Shown: positions 9,851-20,009 of the stretch, piece after piece | Layout: every line of letters begins with the position of its first letter | Numbering within the stretch: the stretch's first letter is position 1 | Position numbers and translations under genes: made by a program | The notes under the pieces: model-generated | The model's database searches: none | Seen by the model: only the letters and a program-made list of their open reading frames with translations | What the model was told of the DNA's origin: nothing | Origin: an uncultured Candidatus Hydrogenedens sp. | Lineage (GTDB): Bacteria; Desulfobacterota_D; UBA1144 | Reading direction: 5' to 3' | DNA length: 64,000 bases | Assembly (NCBI GenBank): GCA_902609885.1 | Contig: CACLTT010000002.1 | Coordinates: forward strand, 115,661-179,660

Positions 9851-10180
9851 ATGAGTCATGAAGCAAAGTTTAAGTTAGGTCAAATTGTCAAACATAGGCT
9901 TTTTGACTTTAGAGGAATAATTTTTGATGTTGATCCAGAATTTAATAATACGGATGAATGGTATGAAAGAATTCCAGAAGATAGAAGACCCAGAAAGGAT
10001 CAGCCATTTTATCATTTATTGGCTGAAAATGATGACAAAACGACCTATATTGCTTATGTGTCTCAACAAAATCTTGAAAAAGATGAATCAAAATTACCTT
10101 TTGAGCATCCTTCAGTAAAGCTATTATTTGATGGTAACGATAGTGAAGGGAATTACATAGTTAAACAATCAACTAATTGA
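9851..10180 (+). CDS. hspQ: Heat shock protein HspQ (YccV-like hemimethylated-DNA-binding fold)
   Basis: This 109-aa protein matches HspQ through 'FKLGQIVKHRLFDFRGIIFDVDPEF' (family core, quoted only in part here) and 'RPRKDQPFYHLLAEN', followed by 'YVSQQNL'. HspQ affects stability of mutant DnaA and acts as a specificity factor for Lon in enterobacteria (established for E. coli and Yersinia). The sequence flavour is closest in my memory to alphaproteobacterial homologues, one of the reasons for the taxonomic guess. The last 12 nt overlap the convergent folD stop region. Confidence 0.9.
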   Translation: MSHEAKFKLGQIVKHRLFDFRGIIFDVDPEFNNTDEWYERIPEDRRPRKDQPFYHLLAENDDKTTYIAYVSQQNLEKDESKLPFEHPSVKLLFDGNDSEGNYIVKQSTN

Positions 10181-11023
10181 TTTTTTAAATGACTCTAAAG
10201 TATTCCATAACAACATAGTTATTGTCATAGGGCCTACACCGCCAGGCACAGGCGTTATCATTGAACATTTAGAAATAACATTTTCAAAGTCAACATCACC
10301 GACAAGTTTTCCAGAATCAAGTCTATTGATACCAACATCTATTATTACCGCACCTTCTTTGACCATAGATTCTTTTACAAAATTTGCCCTTCCAATTGCT
10401 GCAACAATTATATCGGCCTCTTTTAATAGCCCATCTAGATTTTGGGTTCTTGAATGACAAATAGTTACAGTAGCATTCTTTTGAAGTAAAAGTATTGATG
10501 CTGGTTTTCCAACTATGTTACTCCTACCCAAAACTACAGCATTTTTTCCTTCTATCTCTAAATTGTAGTGTTCTAGCATTTTAATAATCCCATGAGGAGT
10601 ACATGCAATGAAAGAAGGTTTCCCTTCAAAAAGATTTCCTGCGTTAACGGGATGGAATCCATCTACATCCTTATCTGGATTAACTGAATTTAAAATTTTT
10701 GTTTCATCTATATGATTAGGCAAAGGTAATTGAATTAAAATTCCATTAATATTTTCTTGATTATTAAGTTTGTCAATTAAGTTTAAAAGATCACTCTCAG
10801 TAGTATTCTCAGGTAATTTATGCTCTTCTGAATATATTCCAACATTCTCACAAGCTTTTCTTTTGTTTCTAACATAAATCTGTGAAGGACCGTCTTCCCC
10901 TACTAAAACTGCTGCTAAGCCAGGCATAGCTGAAGATTGTTTTTTAAGATCATCAACTTGATTTTTTATCTGACCCCTTATTTTTTCTGAAACAATTTTT
11001 CCATCTATAATTTTTTTATCCAT
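10169..11023 (-). CDS. folD: Bifunctional methylenetetrahydrofolate dehydrogenase/cyclohydrolase FolD
   Basis: FolD interconverts 5,10-methylene-THF and 10-formyl-THF with NADP. Visible motifs are 'SQIYVRNKRKACENVGI' with the catalytic lysine, 'ILIQLPLP', 'VVLGRSNIVGKP' (nucleotide-binding turn) and 'TPVPGGVGPMT'. The ORF track begins 12 codons earlier, inside thiD. I choose ATG 11023 (MDKKIIDGKIV) because an AAGGAG ribosome binding site lies just upstream and it gives the normal family N-terminus. ThiD lies immediately upstream in the same transcription unit, its stop 2 nt before this start. Product length is about 284 aa. Confidence 0.95.
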   Translation of the reverse strand: MDKKIIDGKIVSEKIRGQIKNQVDDLKKQSSAMPGLAAVLVGEDGPSQIYVRNKRKACENVGIYSEEHKLPENTTESDLLNLIDKLNNQENINGILIQLPLPNHIDETKILNSVNPDKDVDGFHPVNAGNLFEGKPSFIACTPHGIIKMLEHYNLEIEGKNAVVLGRSNIVGKPASILLLQKNATVTICHSRTQNLDGLLKEADIIVAAIGRANFVKESMVKEGAVIIDVGINRLDSGKLVGDVDFENVISKCSMITPVPGGVGPMTITMLLWNTLESFKKSIS

Positions 11024-11025
11024 GA

Positions 11026-11823
11026 TTAGCTCCTTGGAAAATGATTTAGAGGCCCACATCCGCTACCAATATCTAATGACTTTTTTATACTAAATGAAAC
11101 AAACTCCTTAGCTTTCTTTACAGCATTTGGCAAAGAATAATTTTTAGCAAGGTAACCCGATATGGCTGCTGAAAGCGTACATCCTGTTCCATGAGTATTT
11201 ATTGTATTATACCTTTTTGATTCATACTTATAAATTTTGTTATTAAATATAAGATAGTCATTTGAATATTTATTATTTGATAGGTGGCCGCCTTTTATTA
11301 AAATATTAATTGAGAATTGCTCATTAATTTTCTTAATATATTTTAGTAAATTTTCTTCATTAGTTATCTTGCAATTAAATAATTTATTTGCCTCATGAAT
11401 GTTTGGTGTAATTAAATAACAATATGGAAGGATATTCTTTTTATAAAAATTAATTGCATTTTCTTTTAATAAATAATCACCAGATTTAGATATCATTACA
11501 GGGTCGGAAATAATTTGTAAATTTTTATATTTTTTTAAAGTATTGATAACTACTTTCATTATTTTTGAATCATATAACATTCCTAGTTTTATATTTTTAA
11601 TTTTAAAATCAGACATTACTGTATTTATTTGATTTTCAATAGTTTTATCAGGAATCCTGAGTATTTCATTAACAAATTTACTATTTTGTGCGGTAACACA
11701 TGTTATTACAGAGGAACCATAAACTGATATCGAATTTAATGTTTTTATATCAGCTTGAATTCCTGCACCACCACATGAGTCTGATCCGGCAATTGTCATA
11801 ACCTGAGGAACTGTTTTTTTCAT
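11026..11823 (-). CDS. thiD: Hydroxymethylpyrimidine/phosphomethylpyrimidine kinase ThiD
   Basis: ThiD phosphorylates HMP and HMP-P to the pyrophosphate used to make thiamine phosphate. The 265-aa ribokinase-fold protein has 'TIAGSDSCGGAGIQADIKT' at the N-terminus, 'KLGML', 'DPVMISKSG', 'ITPNIHEA' and the anion-hole motif 'NTHGTGCTLSAA'. It forms a thiD-folD pair. The divergent spacer to the PrmA-like gene is only 28 nt between start codons, so any promoters must overlap. With ThiC, ThiG and ThiS in this window the cell can probably make both halves of thiamine. Confidence 0.95.
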   Translation of the reverse strand: MKKTVPQVMTIAGSDSCGGAGIQADIKTLNSISVYGSSVITCVTAQNSKFVNEILRIPDKTIENQINTVMSDFKIKNIKLGMLYDSKIMKVVINTLKKYKNLQIISDPVMISKSGDYLLKENAINFYKKNILPYCYLITPNIHEANKLFNCKITNEENLLKYIKKINEQFSINILIKGGHLSNNKYSNDYLIFNNKIYKYESKRYNTINTHGTGCTLSAAISGYLAKNYSLPNAVKKAKEFVSFSIKKSLDIGSGCGPLNHFPRS

Positions 11824-11851
11824 AATAATAATAATATAATAATTTATTAAT

Positions 11852-12436
11852 ATGAAAAATTTTGAGATTTATATCGAAGATAGATTTGAGGATAGATCTT
11901 TGGAATTTTTTATTGATTCCAAACAACTTAAAATATTTTTAAATCAAGGAACATCTTTTGGATCAAGTCATGATACAACTACACTTACAATCGAAGCCAT
12001 AAAATACGTTTATGAAAAAATAGGCCCAGTCGCTGATTGTCTAGACTTAGGCTCAGGATCAGGCATTTTATCTATTTTTCTTTCTAAACTTAATTATTTA
12101 AATATTTATGTATGTGAGAACGATCACCATGCTATCGAAGAATCGCTTTTAAATTTTAGATCTAATTTAAATAATTATTTTCCAAAATTCATAAAAAAAC
12201 CTTTTCATAAGAATGATTTTTATAATCTAATTGTTTGTAATATATCTGGAGGTTTCATACCAAATAATATTAATAATTTCTCACTTTCATTGAAAAAGGA
12301 CGGTTTGTTGATAGTCTCTGGCTTCAACTCAGAAAAAAAACTTCAGATAATTGATATTTGCATGAAAAATAATCTAAAATTTGTTAAATCTTTTGAGAAT
12401 CAGCCATGGATATCAATAATTTTTCAAAAATCTTAG
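11852..12436 (+). CDS. PrmA-like class I SAM-dependent methyltransferase
   Basis: The 194-aa protein has 'GTSFGSSHDTTTLTIEA', recalling the 'GTGxHxTT' substrate loop of ribosomal protein L11 methyltransferase. The SAM-binding glycine loop 'CLDLGSGSGILSIF' follows, then 'IVCNISGGFI' in the position of the family's NPP-like motif. It lacks the N-terminal substrate-recognition domain of PrmA (about 290 aa in E. coli). It is therefore a short or divergent PrmA, or a methyltransferase for another protein. I am confident of the fold but not of the substrate. Confidence 0.7.
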   Translation: MKNFEIYIEDRFEDRSLEFFIDSKQLKIFLNQGTSFGSSHDTTTLTIEAIKYVYEKIGPVADCLDLGSGSGILSIFLSKLNYLNIYVCENDHHAIEESLLNFRSNLNNYFPKFIKKPFHKNDFYNLIVCNISGGFIPNNINNFSLSLKKDGLLIVSGFNSEKKLQIIDICMKNNLKFVKSFENQPWISIIFQKS

Positions 12437-12440
12437 AATC

Positions 12441-12468
12441 TTGCGGGAATTTAGTTAAAATATATACT
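12441..12468 (+). promoter_or_regulatory. Candidate sigma70-type promoter for gltB
   Basis: TTGCGG and TATACT are separated by 16 nt just after the upstream methyltransferase stop. The -35 is weak (3/6), the -10 good (5/6). Initiation near 12475 would give a gltB leader of about 100 nt. The call rests on pattern only. Confidence 0.4.
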
Positions 12469-12474
12469 TATATA

Positions 12475-12584
12475 TACCATAGAGCATGGTTAAAAAGCTT
12501 CTCATAGCTCATGAGTTAAAAGAGCAAGTGAGGTGTTTTAAACTTATCAAGAACTCCCTAGACCAAGAGTGTAATTATGATTAA
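12475..12584 (+). promoter_or_regulatory. Structured gltB leader with two small hairpins and a 32-codon uORF
   Basis: Two hairpins follow each other: ACCAT-AGAGC-ATGGT and CTCAT-AGCTC-ATGAG, each a 5-bp stem with a 5-nt loop. A possible TTAAAA/TTTTAA stem comes next. A small ORF begins at ATG 12486 and ends at TAA 12584, overlapping the gltB start in another frame. It has no obvious Shine-Dalgarno, so it may be a chance ORF. A regulatory role such as attenuation or translational coupling is inferred. I do not recognise a known glutamine or glycine riboswitch. Confidence 0.35.
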
Positions 12585-15500
12585 GAAAACTTTGTATGAA
12601 AAGAGTTATGAACATGATGCTTGTGGCGTAGGATTCGTAGCTAATATAGATGGAATTAGATCCAATAAAGTTCTGAAAAAAGGACTCGAAGCTGTTATTA
12701 ATCTCACACATCGTGGCGCAGTTGGTGGAGATAAAAAAACCGGGGATGGCGCGGGTGTTCTGACCCAACTACCTTTTGAATTATTTGATGAATTTCTATC
12801 AAAAGAAGATATAGGTCAAATTACCATTGGAAATTTTGCTGTTGGTATGTATTTCTTACCAAAAAAAGAGAATTTAGCTCACAAGTCAAGTCTGAATTTG
12901 ATTAGTGAAGCTTTAAAGGATCATGATTTAAAATTAATATCATCAAGAGAAGTTCCAACCAATGATTCAGCATTAGGTGAAAGAGCTTTAGATGCTAAGC
13001 CAGGAATTTTCCAATTTTTTGTTAAAGATAATAATTTCACCGATCAAACTGATTTCGAAAGAAAGCTATATATATTAAGAAAAACAATAGCAAAAGCTGC
13101 AGACAAAAATAAAATTAACGATCTTTATTGTTGTTCCTTTTCAAGTAAATCCATTGTATACAAAGGCATGTTGCAAGCTCATCAACTTGATCAATTTTAT
13201 CTTGATCTCAGAAATCCAAATTATAAAACCAATAAGGTTATTTTCCATCAAAGATATAGCACAAATACTTTCCCCGAGTGGAAATTAGCTCAACCATTTA
13301 GATTTTTGGCTCACAATGGGGAAATTAACACTATTAAAGGTAATACAAACTGGATGAAAGCTAGAGAGATGGAATGTAGTTCAAAAGTATGGAAATCAGA
13401 TATAGATAAAATCAAACCTTTTATTATGCCTGGCGGGAGCGATTCGGCAGAGCTTGATAATGCATTGGAACTTATGGGATTAAGTAGTGATGCTGTATTA
13501 AGATCAATTTCAAGATTAATACCTGAAGCTTATGAAAAAGATTCTAGTTTTAATTCAGATCTGAAAAGTTTTTATGAGAATTCCTCATGTTTTTTAGAAC
13601 CCTGGGATGGACCCGCGGCACTAGTCTTTACTAATGGGAATATTATTGGAGCCGCTTTGGATAGGAATGGTTTGAGACCCTTGAGATATCATATAACAAA
13701 AGACAATATGATTATACTTGGTTCTGAAGCTGGGATGGTCAGCATAGATCCCTCCGATATTATCCGATCTGGAAGGATTGCACCAGGCAAAATGATCGCC
13801 GTAGATTCTGAAAGAAAAATATTATTAAGTGATACTGAGATCAAATCCGAAATATGTAGTACTCATGATTATAATAAATGGTGTGAAAATAACATTCACT
13901 CAATAAGTGAGATAATTAAAAGTGAAAATATTGAAAATGAAGGCTCACAAATTAAATCTGAGGATTTATTAACTCTTCAAAAAGCATTTGGATATTCTCT
14001 TGAAGATCTAGAAAGACTTTTTGAACCAATGAGTTTGACCGGCAAGGAGCCCATTGGCTCAATGGGAGATGATACTCCGATTGCAGCACTTTCATCTAAA
14101 CCTCAATCTGTTTTTAATTACTTCAAACAAAGTTTTGCTCAAGTTACTAATCCACCAATTGATCCTTACAGAGAAGATAGCGTAATGTCTTTGAGAGTAA
14201 TTTTAGGAGACAAGTCTTCTTTTTTTGATTTTGAAGATAATAAAAATAAATTTTTCTATCTAGATTCACCTGTTTTGACAAACAATGAAATAAATTTCTT
14301 ATGTAGTTTTAAAGAAACGGAATTTAAAGTATCCAAAATTGATACAACATATTTTATTTCAAAAAGGTCAGATCTATCAAAGTCTATTGATCAAATTACA
14401 GAGAAAGTTCTTGATTCTGTAAGAGATGGATCCAATGTTGTAATACTGAGTGACAAAGCTATCAACAATGAAAAAGCGGTAGTCCCAATTCAAATACTAG
14501 TTTCTAATATTCATAATTCTTTAATTGAGAATGGTTTAAGAATGAAAACATCTATAATTGTAGAGTCTGGTGAAGTTAAGGAGGACCATCATGTTTGTTG
14601 CCTTCTTGGATACGGAGCATCTGCTGTTCATCCTTATTTAGCTTTCGAAAGTGCTAAAGATTGGATGAAAAAATTTGATGGTGATTCAAAAGAATATGAG
14701 GCTAATTACAAGCTAGGCCTAGAAAGAGGGATATTAAAAGTTTTATCTAAAATGGGTATTAGCACGGTTGCAAGCTATACAGGATCTCAAATTTTTGAAA
14801 TAATTGGAATTGATTCAAAAACAACTCGTAAATATTTTCCTGGAACTGTTACAAGGATAGAGGGAGTATCTATTAAGAATATTGAGAAAGATATTCTTTC
14901 CTTACATTCTAATGCATTTTTGAAGAACGAAGATGATAAATTAAAAGAAGAGGGAATATATAGGTTTAGAAAGGACGGTGAATACCATTCTCTTAACCCC
15001 CCAATATTTAAAGCTATAAGGAAAGTATCAAAGACTGCCTCATATGATGACTATTTAAAATTTAATGCTTTACACGAATCTAGGCCTCCATCATTAATAA
15101 GAGATCTTTTTGAATTTTCATCTATCGGTGAAATACCAATCGATCAGGTTGAATCTGAGGAAGAGATAATGAAAAGATTTAGGACCGGTGCTATGTCTCA
15201 TGGTGCTTTAAGTACAGAAGCTCATGAAGTAGTTGCGGTAGCCATGAATAGAATCGGTGGAAAAAGTAACAGTGGAGAAGGTGGAGAAAATTCTGAAAGA
15301 TTTAAAGTTGAAACAAATGGTGATTCAAAGAACAGTGCAATAAAGCAGGTAGCTTCGGGAAGGTTCGGAGTTACGCCTGAATATCTGTCCTCAGCAGAGC
15401 AAATTGAGATTAAAATGGCTCAAGGGGCAAAACCCGGTGAAGGTGGGCAAATTCCTGGAAACAAAGTTACTGAGGAAATTGCTTCACAAAGAAACTCTAT

Positions 15501-17079
15501 CCCTGGTGTGGGTTTAATTTCACCTCCGCCTCATCATGATATTTATAGCATTGAAGATTTGGCTCAATTAATTTATGACTTAAAACATTCAAATGTTAGT
15601 GCCAAAGTTGGAGTAAAGCTTGTTTCAGAAGTTGGTGTAGGAACTGTTGCTGCTGGTGTTGCAAAGGGATACGCGGACTATATTCAAATCAGCGGATGTG
15701 AAGGTGGCACAGGAGCGTCACCGCTTGGATCAATTAAGCATGCTGGAATACCATGGGAAATGGGTCTTTCAGAAACACATCAGGTTTTAGTTATGAATGA
15801 TTTAAGAGGTAAGGTTACATTGACAGTGGATGGTGGATTTCAAAGAGGTTTTGATGTTGTTGTAGCCGCCATATTAGGTGCTGAAGAATTTGGATTTGGT
15901 ACGTCTGTTTTAGTAGCCTTAGGGTGTGTAATGGCAAGACAGTGTCATTTAAATACATGTCCTGTTGGAATTGCTTCACAAAAACCTGAATTAAGAAAAA
16001 AATTCCCTGGCATACCTGAGCAGGCGGTAAACTATCTCTTTTCTATCGCACATGATATAAGAAAAATTTTGTCCGAAATTGGTGTTAGATCCTTAGATGA
16101 TATCATAGGAAGAACCGAATTTATGAAACAAAAAAAGGATGTAGATTTTAATAAAACAAAAAATATCGATTTATCTCGAATAATTGCTGATCCTGATCCA
16201 TCAAACTCCAAACCAAGAAAGCGAATATTAGAACGAAATAATAGGAACGAAGATCCTATAGATTTTGAATTAATTAACTATTTCAGGAAAAGTATTGACG
16301 AGCTTGTTCCTAATCAATTACACCTAAACATTACAACTGTTGACAGAACAGTTGGTGCTATTCTATCAGGAGCAATAGCGAAAAAATATGGAAACAAAGG
16401 TCTGCCTGATGACACTATAAATGTTAATTTTAAAGGTATTGCTGGCCAGTCTTTTGGTGGTTACTTAATAAATGGTATTAATTTAACTTTAGAGGGTGAG
16501 GCTAATGACTATGTAGGCAAATCTATGAATGGTGGCTCCATAACAATATATCCAAATACCAAAACGAATTTTGAAATTGAAGGTAATTCAATTATTGGTA
16601 ATACAGTACTTTATGGTGCTACTGGCGGATCTCTTTTTGCCTCAGGATCGGCAGGTGAAAGATTTTGTGTTAGAAATAGCGGAGCTTTAACTGTTGTTGA
16701 GGGAGTTGGTGATCATGCATGTGAATATATGACAGGAGGCGAAGTCTATATTATTGGACCCGTTGGTAAAAATTTAGGCGCTGGAATGTCGGGCGGAATA
16801 GCATATATATATAATCAAAATAAAGATATTATTGACCAAGTTAATGACGAAATGGTTTATATTGATAAAATAAGTAAAAAAGATGAAAGTAAAATTAAAG
16901 ATATTTTAGAAAAACATTATGATTTAACTAAAAGTAAAAAGGCAAAGTATATTCTGGATAATTTTGATTCCGAGGTAAGTTCATTTGTAAGAATAATACC
17001 CAAAGAGATTGAAAGAATATTAAGTTTAAACGGTATAAACATTGATGACTTTGATTTCTTAAATCCAAAGCTAAACTAA
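12577..17079 (+). CDS. gltB: Glutamate synthase large (alpha) subunit
   Basis: GltB makes two glutamates from glutamine and 2-oxoglutarate, the main ammonium assimilation route with glutamine synthetase. The 1500-aa protein has a very short propeptide before the N-terminal nucleophile cysteine (HDA-CGVGFVA, Cys about 16). It then has a class II amidotransferase domain, a central domain, the FMN-binding synthase domain, the 3Fe-4S motif 'CHLNTCPVGIASQ', and a C-terminal beta-helix rich in GG turns ('GATGGSLFASGSAGERF'). No gltD small subunit lies beside it; it must be elsewhere or a ferredoxin-type donor is used. The 3' end overlaps convergent tsaD by 9 nt. Confidence 0.97.
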   Translation: MIKKTLYEKSYEHDACGVGFVANIDGIRSNKVLKKGLEAVINLTHRGAVGGDKKTGDGAGVLTQLPFELFDEFLSKEDIGQITIGNFAVGMYFLPKKENLAHKSSLNLISEALKDHDLKLISSREVPTNDSALGERALDAKPGIFQFFVKDNNFTDQTDFERKLYILRKTIAKAADKNKINDLYCCSFSSKSIVYKGMLQAHQLDQFYLDLRNPNYKTNKVIFHQRYSTNTFPEWKLAQPFRFLAHNGEINTIKGNTNWMKAREMECSSKVWKSDIDKIKPFIMPGGSDSAELDNALELMGLSSDAVLRSISRLIPEAYEKDSSFNSDLKSFYENSSCFLEPWDGPAALVFTNGNIIGAALDRNGLRPLRYHITKDNMIILGSEAGMVSIDPSDIIRSGRIAPGKMIAVDSERKILLSDTEIKSEICSTHDYNKWCENNIHSISEIIKSENIENEGSQIKSEDLLTLQKAFGYSLEDLERLFEPMSLTGKEPIGSMGDDTPIAALSSKPQSVFNYFKQSFAQVTNPPIDPYREDSVMSLRVILGDKSSFFDFEDNKNKFFYLDSPVLTNNEINFLCSFKETEFKVSKIDTTYFISKRSDLSKSIDQITEKVLDSVRDGSNVVILSDKAINNEKAVVPIQILVSNIHNSLIENGLRMKTSIIVESGEVKEDHHVCCLLGYGASAVHPYLAFESAKDWMKKFDGDSKEYEANYKLGLERGILKVLSKMGISTVASYTGSQIFEIIGIDSKTTRKYFPGTVTRIEGVSIKNIEKDILSLHSNAFLKNEDDKLKEEGIYRFRKDGEYHSLNPPIFKAIRKVSKTASYDDYLKFNALHESRPPSLIRDLFEFSSIGEIPIDQVESEEEIMKRFRTGAMSHGALSTEAHEVVAVAMNRIGGKSNSGEGGENSERFKVETNGDSKNSAIKQVASGRFGVTPEYLSSAEQIEIKMAQGAKPGEGGQIPGNKVTEEIASQRNSIPGVGLISPPPHHDIYSIEDLAQLIYDLKHSNVSAKVGVKLVSEVGVGTVAAGVAKGYADYIQISGCEGGTGASPLGSIKHAGIPWEMGLSETHQVLVMNDLRGKVTLTVDGGFQRGFDVVVAAILGAEEFGFGTSVLVALGCVMARQCHLNTCPVGIASQKPELRKKFPGIPEQAVNYLFSIAHDIRKILSEIGVRSLDDIIGRTEFMKQKKDVDFNKTKNIDLSRIIADPDPSNSKPRKRILERNNRNEDPIDFELINYFRKSIDELVPNQLHLNITTVDRTVGAILSGAIAKKYGNKGLPDDTINVNFKGIAGQSFGGYLINGINLTLEGEANDYVGKSMNGGSITIYPNTKTNFEIEGNSIIGNTVLYGATGGSLFASGSAGERFCVRNSGALTVVEGVGDHACEYMTGGEVYIIGPVGKNLGAGMSGGIAYIYNQNKDIIDQVNDEMVYIDKISKKDESKIKDILEKHYDLTKSKKAKYILDNFDSEVSSFVRIIPKEIERILSLNGINIDDFDFLNPKLN

Positions 17080-18072
17080 CTTTTTTATAGAACTAAAAAC
17101 TCCAAATCCTTTTTCATAACTATCTGAATTCTTTAACTGGAGCCCTCTCATAGCAATCATTGCGGCATTATCAGTGCAGTATTCCAAAGATGGAATTATT
17201 ATTTTTGAATTATTACTGAATTTTTTAGTAACTTTGTTTCTAAGCCTTGAATTACAGGCAACACCACCACAAATCAATATTGATGAAGTTTTATGTATTT
17301 TATTTGCCAAAAAAATCTTTTCAATTAATGAATCAACAATTGCTTCTTGATAACTAGCAGCTATGGACTCCTTATTTTTAATCCAATTATTATTTTTTTC
17401 TACGAAATATTTTAAAGATGTTTTGAGTCCGCTGAAGCTAAAATTTAACGAGTTTTTGCCCAAATTTGCAATAGGGAACTTATGAAAATTACTGTTTCCA
17501 TTTTTTGATATTTGATCTATTTTCACCCCACCTGGATACCCAAGACCTAAAATTTTCGCTCCTTTGTCAAAAGCTTCACCCGCAGCGTCATCAATCGTAT
17601 TTCCAATTAGTTGAAAATTTATTTCATTTTTTAAAATATATAGACTTGTATGGCCCCCTGAAACAACTAGGCACAACGCCGGAAACGCAATTTTAGATTC
17701 TAAAAAACAGGATGCTATATGTCCTTCAATATGATTGATGGGATAAATCGGTATATTATTTATTAAAGATATAGTTTTAGCTGCAATCACCCCTATCATC
17801 AAACAATTTACTAGCCCTGGACCATTAGTAACAAAAACTTTTTTTATATCTGTTAAAGATAATCCACTGTCTTTTAAAGACTTATCTATAACATAAGTAA
17901 TTTTTTCTGAATGATTTTTTGAAGCAATATCTGGTAAAACACCTCCAAACTCACTATGAATAGCAGCTTGACTAAATACTGTGTTTGATAAAACTCTACC
18001 TGCCTGATTAATGATTGCACAACAGGTCTCATCACATGAAGTTTCAATAGCTAAATAATGTTCCTTAATCAT
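17071..18072 (-). CDS. tsaD: tRNA N6-threonylcarbamoyladenosine synthase TsaD
   Basis: TsaD transfers threonylcarbamoyl to A37 of ANN-decoding tRNAs together with TsaB, TsaE and TsaC. The 333-aa protein begins 'LAIETSCDETC' and holds the metal-binding pair in 'NHIEGHIAS'. It also has the ASKHA nucleotide-binding elements 'VSGGHTSLY' and 'ICGGVACNSRLR', with 'DNAAMIA' near the end. All are diagnostic of the Kae1/TsaD family. It is transcribed alone on the minus strand, sharing a 72-nt divergent spacer with thiC. Confidence 0.97.
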   Translation of the reverse strand: MIKEHYLAIETSCDETCCAIINQAGRVLSNTVFSQAAIHSEFGGVLPDIASKNHSEKITYVIDKSLKDSGLSLTDIKKVFVTNGPGLVNCLMIGVIAAKTISLINNIPIYPINHIEGHIASCFLESKIAFPALCLVVSGGHTSLYILKNEINFQLIGNTIDDAAGEAFDKGAKILGLGYPGGVKIDQISKNGNSNFHKFPIANLGKNSLNFSFSGLKTSLKYFVEKNNNWIKNKESIAASYQEAIVDSLIEKIFLANKIHKTSSILICGGVACNSRLRNKVTKKFSNNSKIIIPSLEYCTDNAAMIAMRGLQLKNSDSYEKGFGVFSSIKKLV

Positions 18073-18123
18073 ATATGAGATTATAATAATTTTTTATAAT
18101 TTAAAAAATATATATTATGGTAA

Positions 18124-20001
<1,878 letters not shown>

Positions 20002-20009
20002 TATTATTT

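Noticed and set aside
11024-11059. N-terminal extension of FolD in the ORF track (MWASKSFSKELI)
   Set aside because: It lies inside thiD, and an AAGGAG site positions initiation at ATG 11023.
12437-12576. Possible tRNA or small stable RNA before gltB
   Set aside because: The hairpins are too short and no T-loop or acceptor stem pattern is present; kept only as a leader.
12547-12768. 73-aa minus-strand ORF across the gltB leader
   Set aside because: It is a shadow of gltB and shows no family features or ribosome site.
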